Shown here piece after piece: positions 32,764 through 45,332 of a stretch of 64,000 nucleotides of DNA. The notes under the pieces were generated by a model. The model had not been told where the DNA came from. It did not search any database and saw only the letters and a list, made by a program, of their open reading frames with translations. Made by a program: the position numbers and the translations under genes. The first letter of the stretch is position 1. Each line of letters starts with the position of its first letter. Source of the DNA: Saccharum officinarum (lineage: Eukaryota; Streptophyta; Magnoliopsida; Poales; Poaceae); assembly GCA_020631735.1 (NCBI GenBank), contig CM036191.1:36749335-36813334 (forward strand), given 5' to 3'.

Positions 32764-35213
32764 ATGCAGATGGCATTTTCAGAACATACTGGGGGTCGCA
32801 TCCCATTCAAAGATATATCCAACACTAACAATGAAAGTGGACCTACGACATCCAATCTGCATTCAGATGACACAGACCCAAAAGAACGCAAGAGGCAAAG
32901 GGCAAGGGACGCATACGCGAATATGCCTCAAGATCGAAAGGAGAGGTTACTAAAGAAACGTCGAGAAGATTATCATCGAAGGAAAGCTCAAGCTCTCCTT
33001 ACAAATGAAGATTCACAACCCATAATCCCACTCACTGCAGAAGGTGACACCCATTTCTTCATTTTGGTTGTATTGTACATGGCTTAACACATATTATGTC
33101 TACAGACATCCTCAGTAATGTTGAGCAATGCAACACCTCAAGAGTAGAAAATATGGTTCCAGATGAGAATGTTGATTGGTTACACAGAAATGATTCATAC
33201 AACATGCCACATGCAACAAAGACCTCCTTTCAAGTGTTGGGTATTGCGTACAATTGTCCTGTGAATATCATTTTATACATATGCTATTTCATAAAGTGGA
33301 TGTGCTACATTTGTTGTAATACTATGAATTTCATATATACAAGTCATGTATTTCAATTCAACTTAATTAACATCTATTACAATTATGCTAAATTGATTGG
33401 CAGTAACCTCTATTGATATACACTGAAGCATGCTTGATTTAGCTAGCACCTCCAACTTCATAGCAGAGATAAGACCAACTATTGTAACTTCATTGTACAA
33501 AATATACATAAATATTTACAGAAACCTCTTTTCATTTGTAGATGAGGAAATACTGCATTAGTTGGTGATTGTGCCATCACCGCACCCTCATCCAAGAATT
33601 CATGTACAACAAAGTTAACAAATGAGCAGCGTAAAGCTAAATGTGCTAGGGAAAGAGATCGCTATGCACGTATGACACCTGAGCAAAGAGAGGCTAAACG
33701 TGCATGTCAAAAAATGCACGATTGCCGAACTCAGGAGCAGATTGAAGCAAAAAATGAACGTAGAAGGGTGTCAAATATGACGACTGAGCAAGCCCAGGCA
33801 AAGCAAGATAAGAAAAGGATGAAAAGGGATTCCTGGTGCAATACTCTGAACAACAATTCCATTGCCATGGAGAATCCAGAATATATCCTCAATGTCGTAC
33901 CACTTAATGATAAATCAACTGCCCCGAGTGATTGGATTATTCCTGAGGCAAGTGGATCACCTGTTTCAGATCAGACACAGGACGTCAGGCCCCTTGATAT
34001 GGATCCTTGTCAGATAACACGTAGACAGCGTGTGCCATCTGGAGAGAGACTATCGCGATTAGCACGGCAAAACAAACATTTTGAAGCAACCACTGCAAGG
34101 AAAATAGTTGCTTTAGCTATGGAGAATACGTGCATGGCTGATGAAGATGGCTTTAAGACTCCAAATCATTCATGTAACAAAAACAATGGTACTTACTGAC
34201 GCTTCTTTACTCCTTTCAACTAATTTAATTTATTATATAAAATAAAGGCATAGCCTTACTATACTCACCCTGTCATTAATAAAGGTATCGGTTCAAGCTC
34301 TCAACATGCTGCAGCTTTCGAGACATCCACAGGATGCAACGGTAATACATTTTATTATTTTTGTCCATTGGATAATCATTCTCAATCGTTTAAAATGGTA
34401 TTTACCATGATTGAATAGGAGGTACAAGCTCACATGCCCAGAACAGTATGATCGTCTTATCTCGGCTAAGATTCCAGACAAGAAGAAGTACCCAGAGCTG
34501 CACAAGTTGGTTATCAAGCACATGATGCATGGCCCATGCGGTGTGCTAAATCGTGAGTGCCCATGCACAAAGGGTCGTGATTCATGCAAGAATCATTATC
34601 CACGACCGTACAATGAGGCTACCTTACAGGGCAAGGACTCCTACCCAATTTATAGGCGGTGTGAAGACGGACGCCAGGCAAGAGTTCGAGGGGCCATTCT
34701 AGACAACAGATGGGTCGTCCCCTATAACCCTTACCTCCTCCGACTTTTCAATTGCCACATAAATGTTGAGGCATGTGGTAGCATCAAGGCTGTGAAATAC
34801 TTATTCAAGTACATATACAAGGGCCATGATCGTGCTTCTGTGTCTATGAGAGAAGCTAGCAAGCCTGATGAAAATGGAAAAATTGATGAGATTGAACAAT
34901 ATAGAGAGGCTAGGTGGGTGACCCCTCCGGAAGCATTGTGGAGGATATATGGATTTGAGTTGAGCAAGAACTCACCACCTGTAATGCAGCTGCAACTCCA
35001 TCTTCCGAACATGCACATGGTGTCGTTTCACCAACGACAAGGTATACGAATAGTGGTTAACTGTCCAGGTGCTGATAGGTCCATGCTCACGGCATACTTT
35101 GAGGAAAATAGATTAGATGAAAGGGCTCGTGGAATTTTGTACAATGACTTCCCCGAGTGGTATACTTGGCAACCACGCGATAAAAAGTGGCAAAGAAGGA
35201 AACAGGAATATAA
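32764..35213 (+). pseudogene. Helitron Rep/helicase remnant, cut at the duplication junction
   Basis: The first exons (32764-33043, about 33107-33234, about 33590-34190) encode the basic N-terminal region of plant Helitron proteins, with repeats such as ARERDRYARMTPEQREAKRA. From about 34421 an open frame carries the Helitron_like_N region after the HUH motif: PEQYDRLISAKIP, HMMHGPCG, YRRCEDGRQ, DNRWVVPYNPYLL and KYLFKYIYKGHDR, the last being the Rep catalytic tyrosine region. The HUH (HAH) motif that should precede PEQYDRL is missing between 34199 and 34421, and the helicase domain is missing because the frame runs into CACTA DNA at 35213. The element is therefore non-autonomous. It is seen once only, at the right end of the unit. 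Confidence 0.85.
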
Positions 35214-35227
35214 GGATCCAGTCTCCC

Positions 35228-36444
35228 CACTACAGGAAACTAGAATTGCCTTGGCGGCCCAGAATTTTCTTGGGGGCCAAAATCAAACCGCCAAGAAAAG
35301 GTCAGTTTCCTTGGCGGTGGTACTCCACACTCAAGGAAACATATATTCCTTGAAGGTTTAGGTAAACCGCCAAGGAATATGGGGCTTTCCTTGGCGGTTT
35401 CTAGTAACCTCCAAGGAAATGACTCATTTTCTTGAGTGTTATTCTCAACTGCCAAGGAAAATACCCATTTTCTTGGGTGTTATTCGAAACCGTCAAGTAA
35501 ATTATCATTTCCTTGGGGGTTATTTAATTTTCTTGGAGGTCGGCACCAAAGGAAATGCTTGTAAGTATTTTGGTGTCTCCGACTGAAAAAATACAATAAT
35601 ATCTTAAAGGTGTCTAAAAATCCTAAAATTTGGCATGAGATCATAACATGGTTGTATTATCTTGCCATAAAATTTTCAAATCATATTAACAAAGTTGGAC
35701 TACACATTATTCATAAATAGATAAATCTCTCACATAGTTACATAAGTTGTGAGAGATGTATCCATTTGTGAACAATATATAAGACCACTTTGTTTAAATC
35801 ATTTTGATTTTTTATGTAAAGATTATACACCAAAAACCATGATGTCATGCGAGTTTGTAGAACTTTCTAACAAAGTTTAAATATTATTAATTATCTTATG
35901 ATAATTTGGAGATAGAACCCCAGCGGCGCGCCCCTTCGATGGTGCGGGTGTCCCCTCCCTCCAGCAGCGTGAGTAGCAAGCCACGGCCCCTCCAATGGCA
36001 CTTCCCTCTGCCGATGCGCCCCTCGAACCCTAGATATGCTTTTGTGTCGATATGGGGGATTTACTAATGAAGCTTTAAGGAGGTCTAGAATGTCAAAATC
36101 AATAGCTTCAATGGCATATCTATATAGAGGTTGTTTGGTTCATAGCGCACACCAGGCACTCAGTTGTGGCGTCATCGAAGACTTGTGGCGGAGAATATGT
36201 CCGCCACGCCTTGGCGTAAATTTCTACTATGAAAGTACGTTGCTGTCCCACCTAACTATGTTTGAATGGTCTAAAATTTTAAATTCAAATTTTGTAAACG
36301 ATCTCGGATGGAGAAATGATCAATACGAAAGTTGTTCCTCTCAAAAAGTTATGAAACTTTGTAGTTGACAACTTTTTGATTTGAAATTGTTTAGGACCTC
36401 AAACAAGCAAATTACACACGGATTTGTATAATATGTGGGGAACC
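35228..36444 (+). mobile_element. CACTA transposon 5' end (copy 3)
   Basis: Identical to 1914-3130, with the CACTACAGGAAAC terminus and the CCTTGGCGG subterminal array. Fifteen bases upstream (35213-35227) are also shared with copy 1; left of that, copy 3 is Helitron and copy 1 is unrelated DNA. Confidence 0.65.
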
Positions 36445-36468
36445 GAAAGGATATATGGACACATGTGA

Positions 36469-36631
36469 GTGTGTGGTGCAGTGGTAGAGGAGGCTCCGCG
36501 CGAGGCTGAGGTCGTGGGTTCGAATCCCACCCGGAGCGCGTAGCGCGCGATTTTTGCGCGAAAAATTGCGCGACCTGCGACTTCGACGGAGACGGGCGGG
36601 CGGGGTCCTCCCCTAATTAAAATCTTTTTTT
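36469..36631 (+). repeat. tRNA-derived SINE (copy 3)
   Basis: Counterpart of 3155-3317 with intact A and B boxes and the terminal T-run. Confidence 0.65.
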
Positions 36632-36668
36632 AATGCAAGTATATTTTTACCTTGCTGGATAGGCATAT

Positions 36669-36794
36669 CACTATTGGTTCATAAGCGACGAGCTGTTACT
36701 ACCGGATTTTAAAACAATCGACAGTGATGAATAATTATCACTGCCAGCAACATGACAATGATATTATCACTGTCCGATAGTGATCCTTGCACCC
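36669..36794. repeat. Second CACTA-like subterminal array (copy 3)
   Basis: Counterpart of 3355-3480, with TATCACTGYC / GACAGTGAT motifs; tentative. Confidence 0.35.
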
Positions 36795-37375
36795 GAACCT
36801 AAAATTATGATTCAACCTATTTATGTCATATATGATCAAAAGAAAGAAAAGAAAAGGAGAAGAAAAAAGAATGATTGAAACTATATATACTGGAGAAACA
36901 AATATATTGCAATTTATTTCCAGACATAGATGTTAAAACCTCAAACTAAAAAAGAAAATACAAATGGATGAGCTAGCAAGCAGACTGCACCCTCACGCTA
37001 ACTTCACCACCACTTTGGTGTGGGTGAATGGATTAGCTCGTGTCAGATAGGAACGCACGGTAAAGAAGATATCTCTTGGCTGATTTCTTTTAATGATTTA
37101 TGCACACTATATCACTAAATAAACCTATGGCCTATGTATACGGTTATATGTAGTGGCCCCATCAGTTAGGCCTTGCATGTATGTGCATGTATTCATTTCA
37201 ATCCACATATGTTGAAGTGGATTGGAATGTAATTGATCTAAATTCTATTTCATTCCACTCCAACACATGTGAATTGAAGTGGATATACATACATCCAAAC
37301 AAGACCTTAATGGACATTATCAAAAGAGCAATTCTATATATATCGGCTCAACACTAACCACATGGGACAAAGAAA

Positions 37376-38410
37376 CTATCTACCGGTTGTGACAGATATG
37401 GTCATCTCATTCATACTGCGTGACACAGTACCAGTAGTGGAGTCCTCTTCATTTCCTACCCGTACATTGAAATATGCTGGGTGATTCGGCTTAGCCAGGA
37501 TCTTAGCTTTGTTGCTTAGCATTGTAACAACATCTAACATGGTTGGTCGATCAGCTGCATTTTCTTGGACACACAACAATCCAATGTTCATGCACCTCAT
37601 GATTTCAGTTGAGTGATGCATGGGTACCAATGAAGAATCAATGAGTTCCCTCCATCTCCCCTCTTCATATAATTGCCATGCCTGTTTGTAGTTTCATCAC
37701 ACAATAATTAATGTAGATATGACACTAAACTAACTAAATGATTTTACATGCTACAGGTAAATCGAAAAACTTACATATCCAAGGATATTGATGAAATCTC
37801 CACAATCATGGCTACCAGAATTCCTTTTTCCGCTAAGGATCTCAAGAATGAGAACACCAAAGCTGAATACATCAGACTTGATAGAGAAGAGGCCCTCGGA
37901 GGCATACTCGGGAGCCATATAGCCACTAAAATGAAAAGTAATTAAGTATCAAATCATTTTATATGTATTGGTTGATATGTATTATAATTGTCCATAGGTA
38001 GATCAATTTCTACAATACTTACTATGTACCAACCACTCTCCTTGTAGTGCTTCCTTCATTGTTATTTGAGCTAAATATTTTTGCTAGCCCAAAGTCTGAA
38101 ATTTTAGGATTCATTTCACTATCCAAAAGAATGTTACTTGGTTTAAGATCTCGATGTATGACACGCAAGCGTGAGTGCTTATGTAGGTAGAGAAGTCCTT
38201 CTGCTATCCCTTCAATTATTGCCAGACGTTTGTTCCAATCCAGTAATGATTTTCTATTTTCATCTATAAATCCATTAAATGTTAGTATAACAGAAAGCCA
38301 CTCAACAAAACAATAAACTGGAAACTGTATATATACTAGATATATCTAGGGAGGGTATTACTTACCAAAGATAAAGAAGTCCAAGCTTTTGTTTGGCAAG
38401 TATTCCCTAT
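37376..38410 (-). pseudogene. Truncated cysteine-rich receptor-like kinase (copy 3)
   Basis: Exons at about 38410-38366, 38263-38023, 37925-37775 and 37681-37376 correspond base for base to those at 5096-4062. It has the same truncation upstream of the hinge and the same open C-terminal half with HRDLKPSN and DFG motifs. No new lesion was seen. Confidence 0.85.
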
Positions 38411-38658
38411 AAGTACGCTTATCACACATGCATCACAATTCACAACGCAAGCAAAGTGCCGTTCACTGTACCATTCACCAATATGGCAGACTCGTATCCG
38501 ATGCATGATGGTTGACTTTTGATAGTTTTTGCACCATGAAATACATGTCAATTAATTGTGTTTCAATCATTTGGATCAACAGGCTGTTCTTATTTGGAGC
38601 CTAGCCGCCACTGCATGCATACAGCGGTGCAGCATGTGTGGTGCACGTGGGCGGCGGA

Positions 38659-38764
<106 letters not shown>

Positions 38765-38795
38765 AGTTAACCACAAGAGGGCAGACTCGGATCTG

Positions 38796-41700
38796 ATGGC
38801 CATTCTAATAGTCTTGGTCATCTGCCTCTCGCTCCTCTTGCCGGGTGCCGCCACTTCTTCTCTAATCACCACAGCAACAAACGCTAATGGCAGCCACAGC
38901 GACCACGATGCACTGCTGGCTTTCAAAGGAGAGCTTGCTGATCCCATCGGCGTCCTTGCCAGGAGCTGGACAACCAACGTGTCCTTCTGTCGATGGCTTG
39001 GAGTATCGTGCAGCCGCCGCCACTGGCAGCGCGTCACGGCTCTGTCGTTGTCAGATGTTCCCCTACAAGGGGAGCTCAGCCCACACCTCGGTAATCTTTC
39101 CTTCCTCTCCATGCTCAACCTCACAAACACCAGCCTCGCTGGCTCCATCCCTGCTGAACTTGGCATGCTACATCGGCTTAAGGTTCTGCATCTTTTTGAA
39201 AATGGCCTCACAGGCCCTATTCCAAGTGCCATAGGCAACCTAACGAGGCTTGAGGAACTTGACCTCAGTTACAATAGCCTGTCTGGGGACATCCCGCCAG
39301 GACTACTCCAGAATATGCCCAGCCTTGGGAAATTTTCTCTTGACAAGAATGAGCTAACTGGCCGCATACCTCTAAGCCTATTCAATAATACGCCATCTCT
39401 ATGGCTCCTCAGCTTGATGAACAACAGCTTATCAGGTCCCATCCCACACAATCTAGGTTCCTTGCCCAAGTTGGAACTCTTGTACCTGGCGTACAATAAC
39501 CTATCCGGTATAGTGCCTCCAACCATCTACAACATGTCAAGCATGCTGGCACTTTTTCTCTCACACAACAACTTTGCAGGTCCCATTCCTAACAATCAGA
39601 GTTTTAGCCTTCCTCTACTGCAGTTCTTTGATCTCTCACAGAACAACTTTGTCGGTCCGATTCCATCAGGTCTTGCAACATGCAAATACTTGAAATATTT
39701 GTATTTGGCACAAAATGATTTTGTGGACGTTGTTCCAACATGGTTGGCTCAATTACCACGTCTCGCGGAGCTTTCCTTGGCTAGAAATAACATTGCTGGC
39801 TCTATCCCAGTTGTTCATAGCAATCTCACCCATCTTACTGCACTAGATCTGGGAACAGCTAACAGGTCCGATTCCAAATTTTCTTGGGAATTTTTCGAAA
39901 TTGTCTCAACTTTTTCTGCAGAAAAATCAATTCTCAGGCTCTGTACCACCAACACTTGGGAACATTCCAGCTCTGAACCAGCTTCTTCTTGCATGGAATA
40001 ATTTAGATGGGAATCTTAACTTCTTGTCTTCCCTTTCTAATTGTAGGAAACTCCAGGAACTTGACCTGGCCTTTAATTCTTTCATAGGGAGGCTCCCAGA
40101 TCATATCGGGAACATATCAACAGAGTTAATTACGTTTACTGCAGATAATAACAAGTTAAATGGTAGGCTTCCACCATCATTGTCAAACCTAAGCCACCTT
40201 CAAACATTAGATCTTTCGATAAACCTATTCACAGGGGATATCCCAAATCCTATCATGGTGATGCAAGAGCTCGTCCTGCTTGACGTCACTAAAAACGACT
40301 TGTCTGGCCCTATACCAACAGAAATTGGTTTGCTTAGGAGCTTACAACAGTTGTATCTTCAAGGAAACAAATTATTTGGCCCTATACCTGACAGCATTGG
40401 CAACCTTAGTGTGCTAGAAGAAATAGGCTTATCCAGTAACCAGTTAAATTCATCTATACCAGCAAGCTTCTTCCACCTGGATAAACTTATCGATTTAGAT
40501 CTTTCTAACAATTTCTTTGTTGGTCCACTACCGAGTGATGTTGGTGGGCTAAAACAAGTGAATTACATTGACCTCTCTTGCAACTTTTTTCGTGGAACCA
40601 TCCCAGAATCATTTGGACAAATTATGATGCTCAACTTCCTAAATCTATCACATAACTCATTTGATGGACAATTCCCAGATTCTTTTCAAAAGCTTACCAA
40701 CTTAGAATATTTGGATCTCTCCTTCAATAATATCTCTGGTACCATTCCCTTGTTCCTTGCCAATTTCATTGGCTTGACATCCTTGAACCTCTCTTTCAAT
40801 AAGCTAGAAGGGAAGATACCAGACGGAGGTATTTTTTCAAACATCACGTCAATATCTTTGATTGGAAATGCTGGGCTATGTGGATCTCCCCATCTTGGAT
40901 TTTCTCCTTGTCATGAGGACTCTCACTCAAATAGAAGAGACCTTCTAATTATCCTTGTTCCAGTTGTCACTGCTACATTTGTCTCCATTGTTCTTTGTGT
41001 CTACCTAATCATTAGAAGGAAAGCTAAGAGCAAGGGGGATGATGAAGCTATTGTCATTGATCCAGGCAATGCTGGAAGAAAAATATTAGTTACCTACCAT
41101 GAGCTCATTTCTGCCACCGATAACTTTAGTGACAACAACCTTCTGGGAACTGGAAGTCTTGCAAAAGTTTTCAAATGCCAACTGAGCAACGGTTTGGTTG
41201 CTGCAATAAAAGTTCTAGACATGCGACTAGAACTGGCCATTAGAAGCTTTGATGCCGAGTGCCATGTGCTTCGCATGGCTCGACACCGCAACCTGATAAG
41301 AATACTAAGCACATGCTCCAACCTGGACTTCAGAGCACTCGTGCTACAGTATATGCCCAATGGCAGCTTAGACAAACTCCTACACTCTGAAGGTACATCA
41401 AGTAACATGGGATTCCTGAAGAGGTTGGAGATCATGCTAGATGTGTCAATGGCGATGGAGTATCTGCACCATCAGCATTTCCAGGTTGTCCTGCATTGTG
41501 ACCTGAAGCCTAGCAACGTCCTATTTGACAGCGACATGACAGCACACGTGGCAGACTTTGGCATCGCAAAATTGCTATTGGGTGACGACAGCTCCATGGT
41601 CACTGCAAGTATGCCTGGAACACTTGGGTACATGGCACCAGGTATTATCGCTAGCTTATACTGTAGCTGTACCTGTGAGTGATGTGTATGATCATTGTAG

Positions 41701-42124
41701 TTCCTTCTGATTACTCAACTGTTGTAATATTTGATTTTCTGATTACTGAGCAGAGTATGGATCATTTGGGAAGGCATCCCGCAAGAGCGATGTGTTCAGC
41801 TTTGGAATCATGCTTCTTGAAGTCTTCACCGGAAAGAAACCCACTGATCCCATGTTCATAGGAGATCTAAGCATCAGGGAGTGGGTTCGTCAAGCATTCC
41901 TGTCAGAGATTGTCCATGTTCTAGATGATAAGCTCCTGCAAGGTCCTTCCTCTTCTGACTGTGATCTGAAGCCCTTCGTTCCACCAATATTTGAGTTGGG
42001 TTTGCTCTGCTCAAGTGATGCACCTCACCAAAGATTATCGATGAGCGATGTTGTAGTGGCACTCAAGAAAGTAAAAAATGATTATATCAAATCCATGTCA
42101 GCAAAAAGGCCTGAATCTGCCTAG
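38796..42124 (+). pseudogene. LRR receptor-like kinase, subfamily XII type, frameshifted (copy 3)
   Basis: The two reading frames translate identically to those at 5492-8820, with signal peptide, LRR array, transmembrane helix, non-RD kinase (HCDLKPSN) and the single intron (41642-41753). The frameshift between LDLGT and LTGPIP is at about 39855-39860, so it predates the duplication. If the shift were an error in the shared consensus, both copies would be intact genes; if real, the protein ends soon after, giving a truncated secreted LRR ectodomain. Confidence 0.9.
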
Positions 42125-42964
42125 TGATCTCCCTTATCTGTATATCTCTGTTCTGTTCTTTCGATTTTGTACTAGCAGAACAGCACCAGCTGAAGCAAAC
42201 TCTTGCACATCTTACCTACCTTCTCCTTAAACCCCTGTTAGTTGTTGATGCTTTCTCTTAGTTGTTGAGTTTGAGAGATCTTTCTGTATGAACTGGAGAT
42301 TTAATCATTGTGCCTACTGTAGGTGAAACCCTGGACATTCTATTTTTCACTAGCATCCAAACCTTTTACAGAGGTGGGCATAAAGCCTACCAGTTTATTT
42401 GTGATCATGTGACGAGGTTGGTTAAACTTCACTTCTGTAGCTCAAATATTAATTCGACTGGGCCTGTTCTGAGAAATTGCCGGGCCTTTTGACACACATC
42501 TATCATCAATTTTTTGCATTATTAGGTCAGTTTTAGTGGAGAGTTTTATAACAATGTTTCCAAAGCTGCTATGTCATATGGAATGAAACATGAATGAACA
42601 TCTACTTTGAATGCAAAGTTTCATTCTACGATTTCATAGACATTTAGAGAATTGATAATCGTGGCAAGATAGTTTTATCTAGATGCAAGTTTGTCTATCT
42701 CTCTCTTCATAATTAACCTATAAAGTCTCAAATCTGCTGCGTCACAATATTAAATTAAAACAAAAGTTAGATGAAACTCCCACTAAAATTGACATATTTG
42801 TTTTGAATTCTCGCCAACTTTTATTTATACAAATAGAACATCTTTATTTACGTTACAAGCATGAATCCCATTAAATTATCAGATTAAACAGACGTGCACG
42901 TGCAATAGTCTATGATGCCCACGTCCTACCTGGCTGCCTCGCCGACAAGACACATCGCATTGCT
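42125..42964. other. Intergenic spacer between LRR kinase and SCPL pseudogene (copy 3)
   Basis: Counterpart of 8821-9660; nothing recognisable. Confidence 0.5.
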
Positions 42965-43607
42965 TTACGCCGCCGCGCCGTCGCAACTGAACAGGCCCTT
43001 GTCGAACACCCAGTCCTCGATCATCTCCTGCGCCACCCGCCCCTGCTCCGCCGGAACCATGTGCCCGGCCGCGTACACGGCGACGTGCACAAGGGCGCCA
43101 TGCTTCTGCACGTACCCGGCGAGCCTCCCTTCCCGTCCGGCGCTGCCGCTTCCTTGCCGTTGCCGCCACACGGCGCGGGGGGTGTCCTGGAACGCGGCGA
43201 GCCCGTCCCAGTGCAGCTCCTGCAGCCACGCCTCGACGGACACCACGCCGACCTGCGCGTCACAGATTCCCTCGTAAAGGAGCATGCACATGGACGACGG
43301 CGGCGCCGCCGGCGGCCCCCGCAGCAGCGCCTCCACGCCCCGCTTGGTGCTCTTGATCAAGCCGTCGTGCAGGGCCGCCTCTACCGCGGGGCTGATGAGC
43401 TCCCACTGCACGTCGCCTCGGACGCCCAGCGCCACCCTCACCTCGGCGCTGTTCATGAACTCCCTGGCGCCGGCGAGCAGGGCCTCCAGCGACGTGTCCG
43501 CCACCACCATGTCGAACAGCGACGCGAGCCCCGTGGCGTTGCACAGCCACGATAGCACGCGGTACCATGAGTCCATCGCCTCGTGCCACCGCTCCACAAC
43601 TGCTGGC

Positions 43608-44526
43608 CAAAGTTTAAAATAGCGGGCTATTGGAAAATAACGGTAACTTTTTTCCAGAAGCTATGCAGCTATAGCGGCACTATGACAGATAGCGTTTCTA
43701 TAGAAAATACATGAAAAACACTCATGATTGATGAAAAACATGGTAAATATGAATTTCAATGAACATAAGGCTATCCGCACTCATGGACCTCTATATTCAT
43801 CCTCTATATGTCCTAGTCAGCAAGATTCTCTCATCTATATTTAATTCTCCCGCACCTATCTATCCTCTATATCATCCTCTATCCACTGTGGGACCCACTT
43901 ATCACTTTATATAAATATATCCATGTGTGATCTAGTTTTGAAGGATTTATTGAGACGAATTTAATGGTGCAATCGAAATTTAATTTGGATTTTTGGTTTG
44001 TGAGTTATAATATTTTTTCCTTTGTTTAGCTAGTGGGGCTGCCACTGCAGACTATAGAGTAAGCACTGTACTACTCTAAATATAGAGTGAGAGAAAGGAT
44101 AGAGTATCGTTTTAGAGTACCCAGTGCAGCAGTTTTTGCTCTATATTCATTCTCTAAAACTTTAGAGTATCCTTTAGAGTATCCCACTGCGGGTAGTCTA
44201 AATAGGTTTCCATAAGTCTAGGTAACATTCCTAAATACCGTTATGACATTGCAACATGGTTCATGAAAGCTTAATTGTCTAAAGTACCAAATTAGTAGCA
44301 AATGATAACTGATAATCTAGTCTAAGATGTAGTTCTAAGAGTGAGACAGAGAAGATTTGTCACTTAGCGGCGCTATAGCACGTAATAACAGTGCAATAGA
44401 GTGTAATAGCAGCGCTATAGCGTGTAATAGTGGCAAAAGTTGTCATAGCGGCAAAAATACAAATAGCTTAGCGTTAAGACAGTCAAACCGCTATAGCACC
44501 GCTATAGCCAGCTATTTTAAACTTTG
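43608..44526. mobile_element. hAT-type transposon (copy 3)
   Basis: Same 919-base element and inverted repeats as 10302-11220, with the nested MITE at 43769-44198. Confidence 0.75.
43769..44198. mobile_element. Nested Tourist-like MITE (copy 3)
   Basis: Counterpart of 10463-10892; TAA on both sides, 430 bases. Confidence 0.7.
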
Positions 44527-45332
44527 CAGCCAGCGCCGCCGCCTCCGCTTGCATCGGCGCGGTCTCGCGCCTCTGCTTCGCGCCAATGAGGCCCGCGAAG
44601 TAGAGGACGTCGGCGTGCGTGGTCACGTGCGCCACGGGGTGCACGAAGCCGTTGTGATGGCCACGCCGCGCAGGTTGATCCGCTCCTGCTCGGGAAGCGT
44701 GGGGTTCGTGGCCAGGATGAGCGTGCCGGCCGTGGGGATGGTCTTGCTGGCGTAGCTCTCGTCAGTGAGGAAGAGCAGGCGGGCACGGAAGGACGCCGAC
44801 TGGGCCGAGAGGAAGGACTGGAGCACGGCGAGGACGAGCTCCGCGACGACAGGCTGGGTCGTGGGGATGGCGGAGGGTGACGGCGCCATGCTGTAGCCCG
44901 TGCCGAGCGGGCTCTCGAGGAAGAGGAGCCCGAAGCGGCGGTTCCACGCGTAGGGGTTGGGCGACAAGGGGAACTCCAAGGAGGAGGAGGTGTTGGAGTC
45001 GCTGCACAAGGAGAAGACGTAGGGGCCGATCTGGAAGAAGTTGCTGGCGAAGGAGGACAATCCGGGGCCGCCTTCCAGCTAGACGAGGAGCGGCGTGGTG
45101 GCCGGCGGGGTCACCGGGTCGGTGGCCTTGTAGAATGCGTAGTAGAGTGATGCGTTGGCCACAGGGATCGAGAGGTAGCCGGAAGTAGAGTGATGCGTTG
45201 GCCACGGGGATTGGGAGGTAGCCGGACTTGGTCGGCAGGGCTTCTCTAGGAAAATATGGTGGCCGCCGAGCCTGCAAACGCTGCGGTGGCGGCGAGGACG
45301 ATGAGGAGGGAAACCGGGAGAGGAGCTGCCAT

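Larger units (their letters stand above)
42965..45332 (-). pseudogene. SCPL50-like carboxypeptidase pseudogene (copy 3)
   Basis: As at 9661-12026, but the 3' part is open in one frame of about 210 residues (43597 to 42965), from ERWHEAMDSWYRVLSW through the expected aspartate region (YEGICDAQVGVVSVEAWL) to YAAGHMVPAEQGR and EDWVFDKG. The C-run at 43316-43320 and the G-run at 43177-43182 are each one base longer than in copy 1. The 5' part keeps the frameshift after the signal peptide, the 43-bp tandem duplication, the TAG codon and the hAT insertion (43608-44526), so the gene is still non-functional. Confidence 0.85.
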
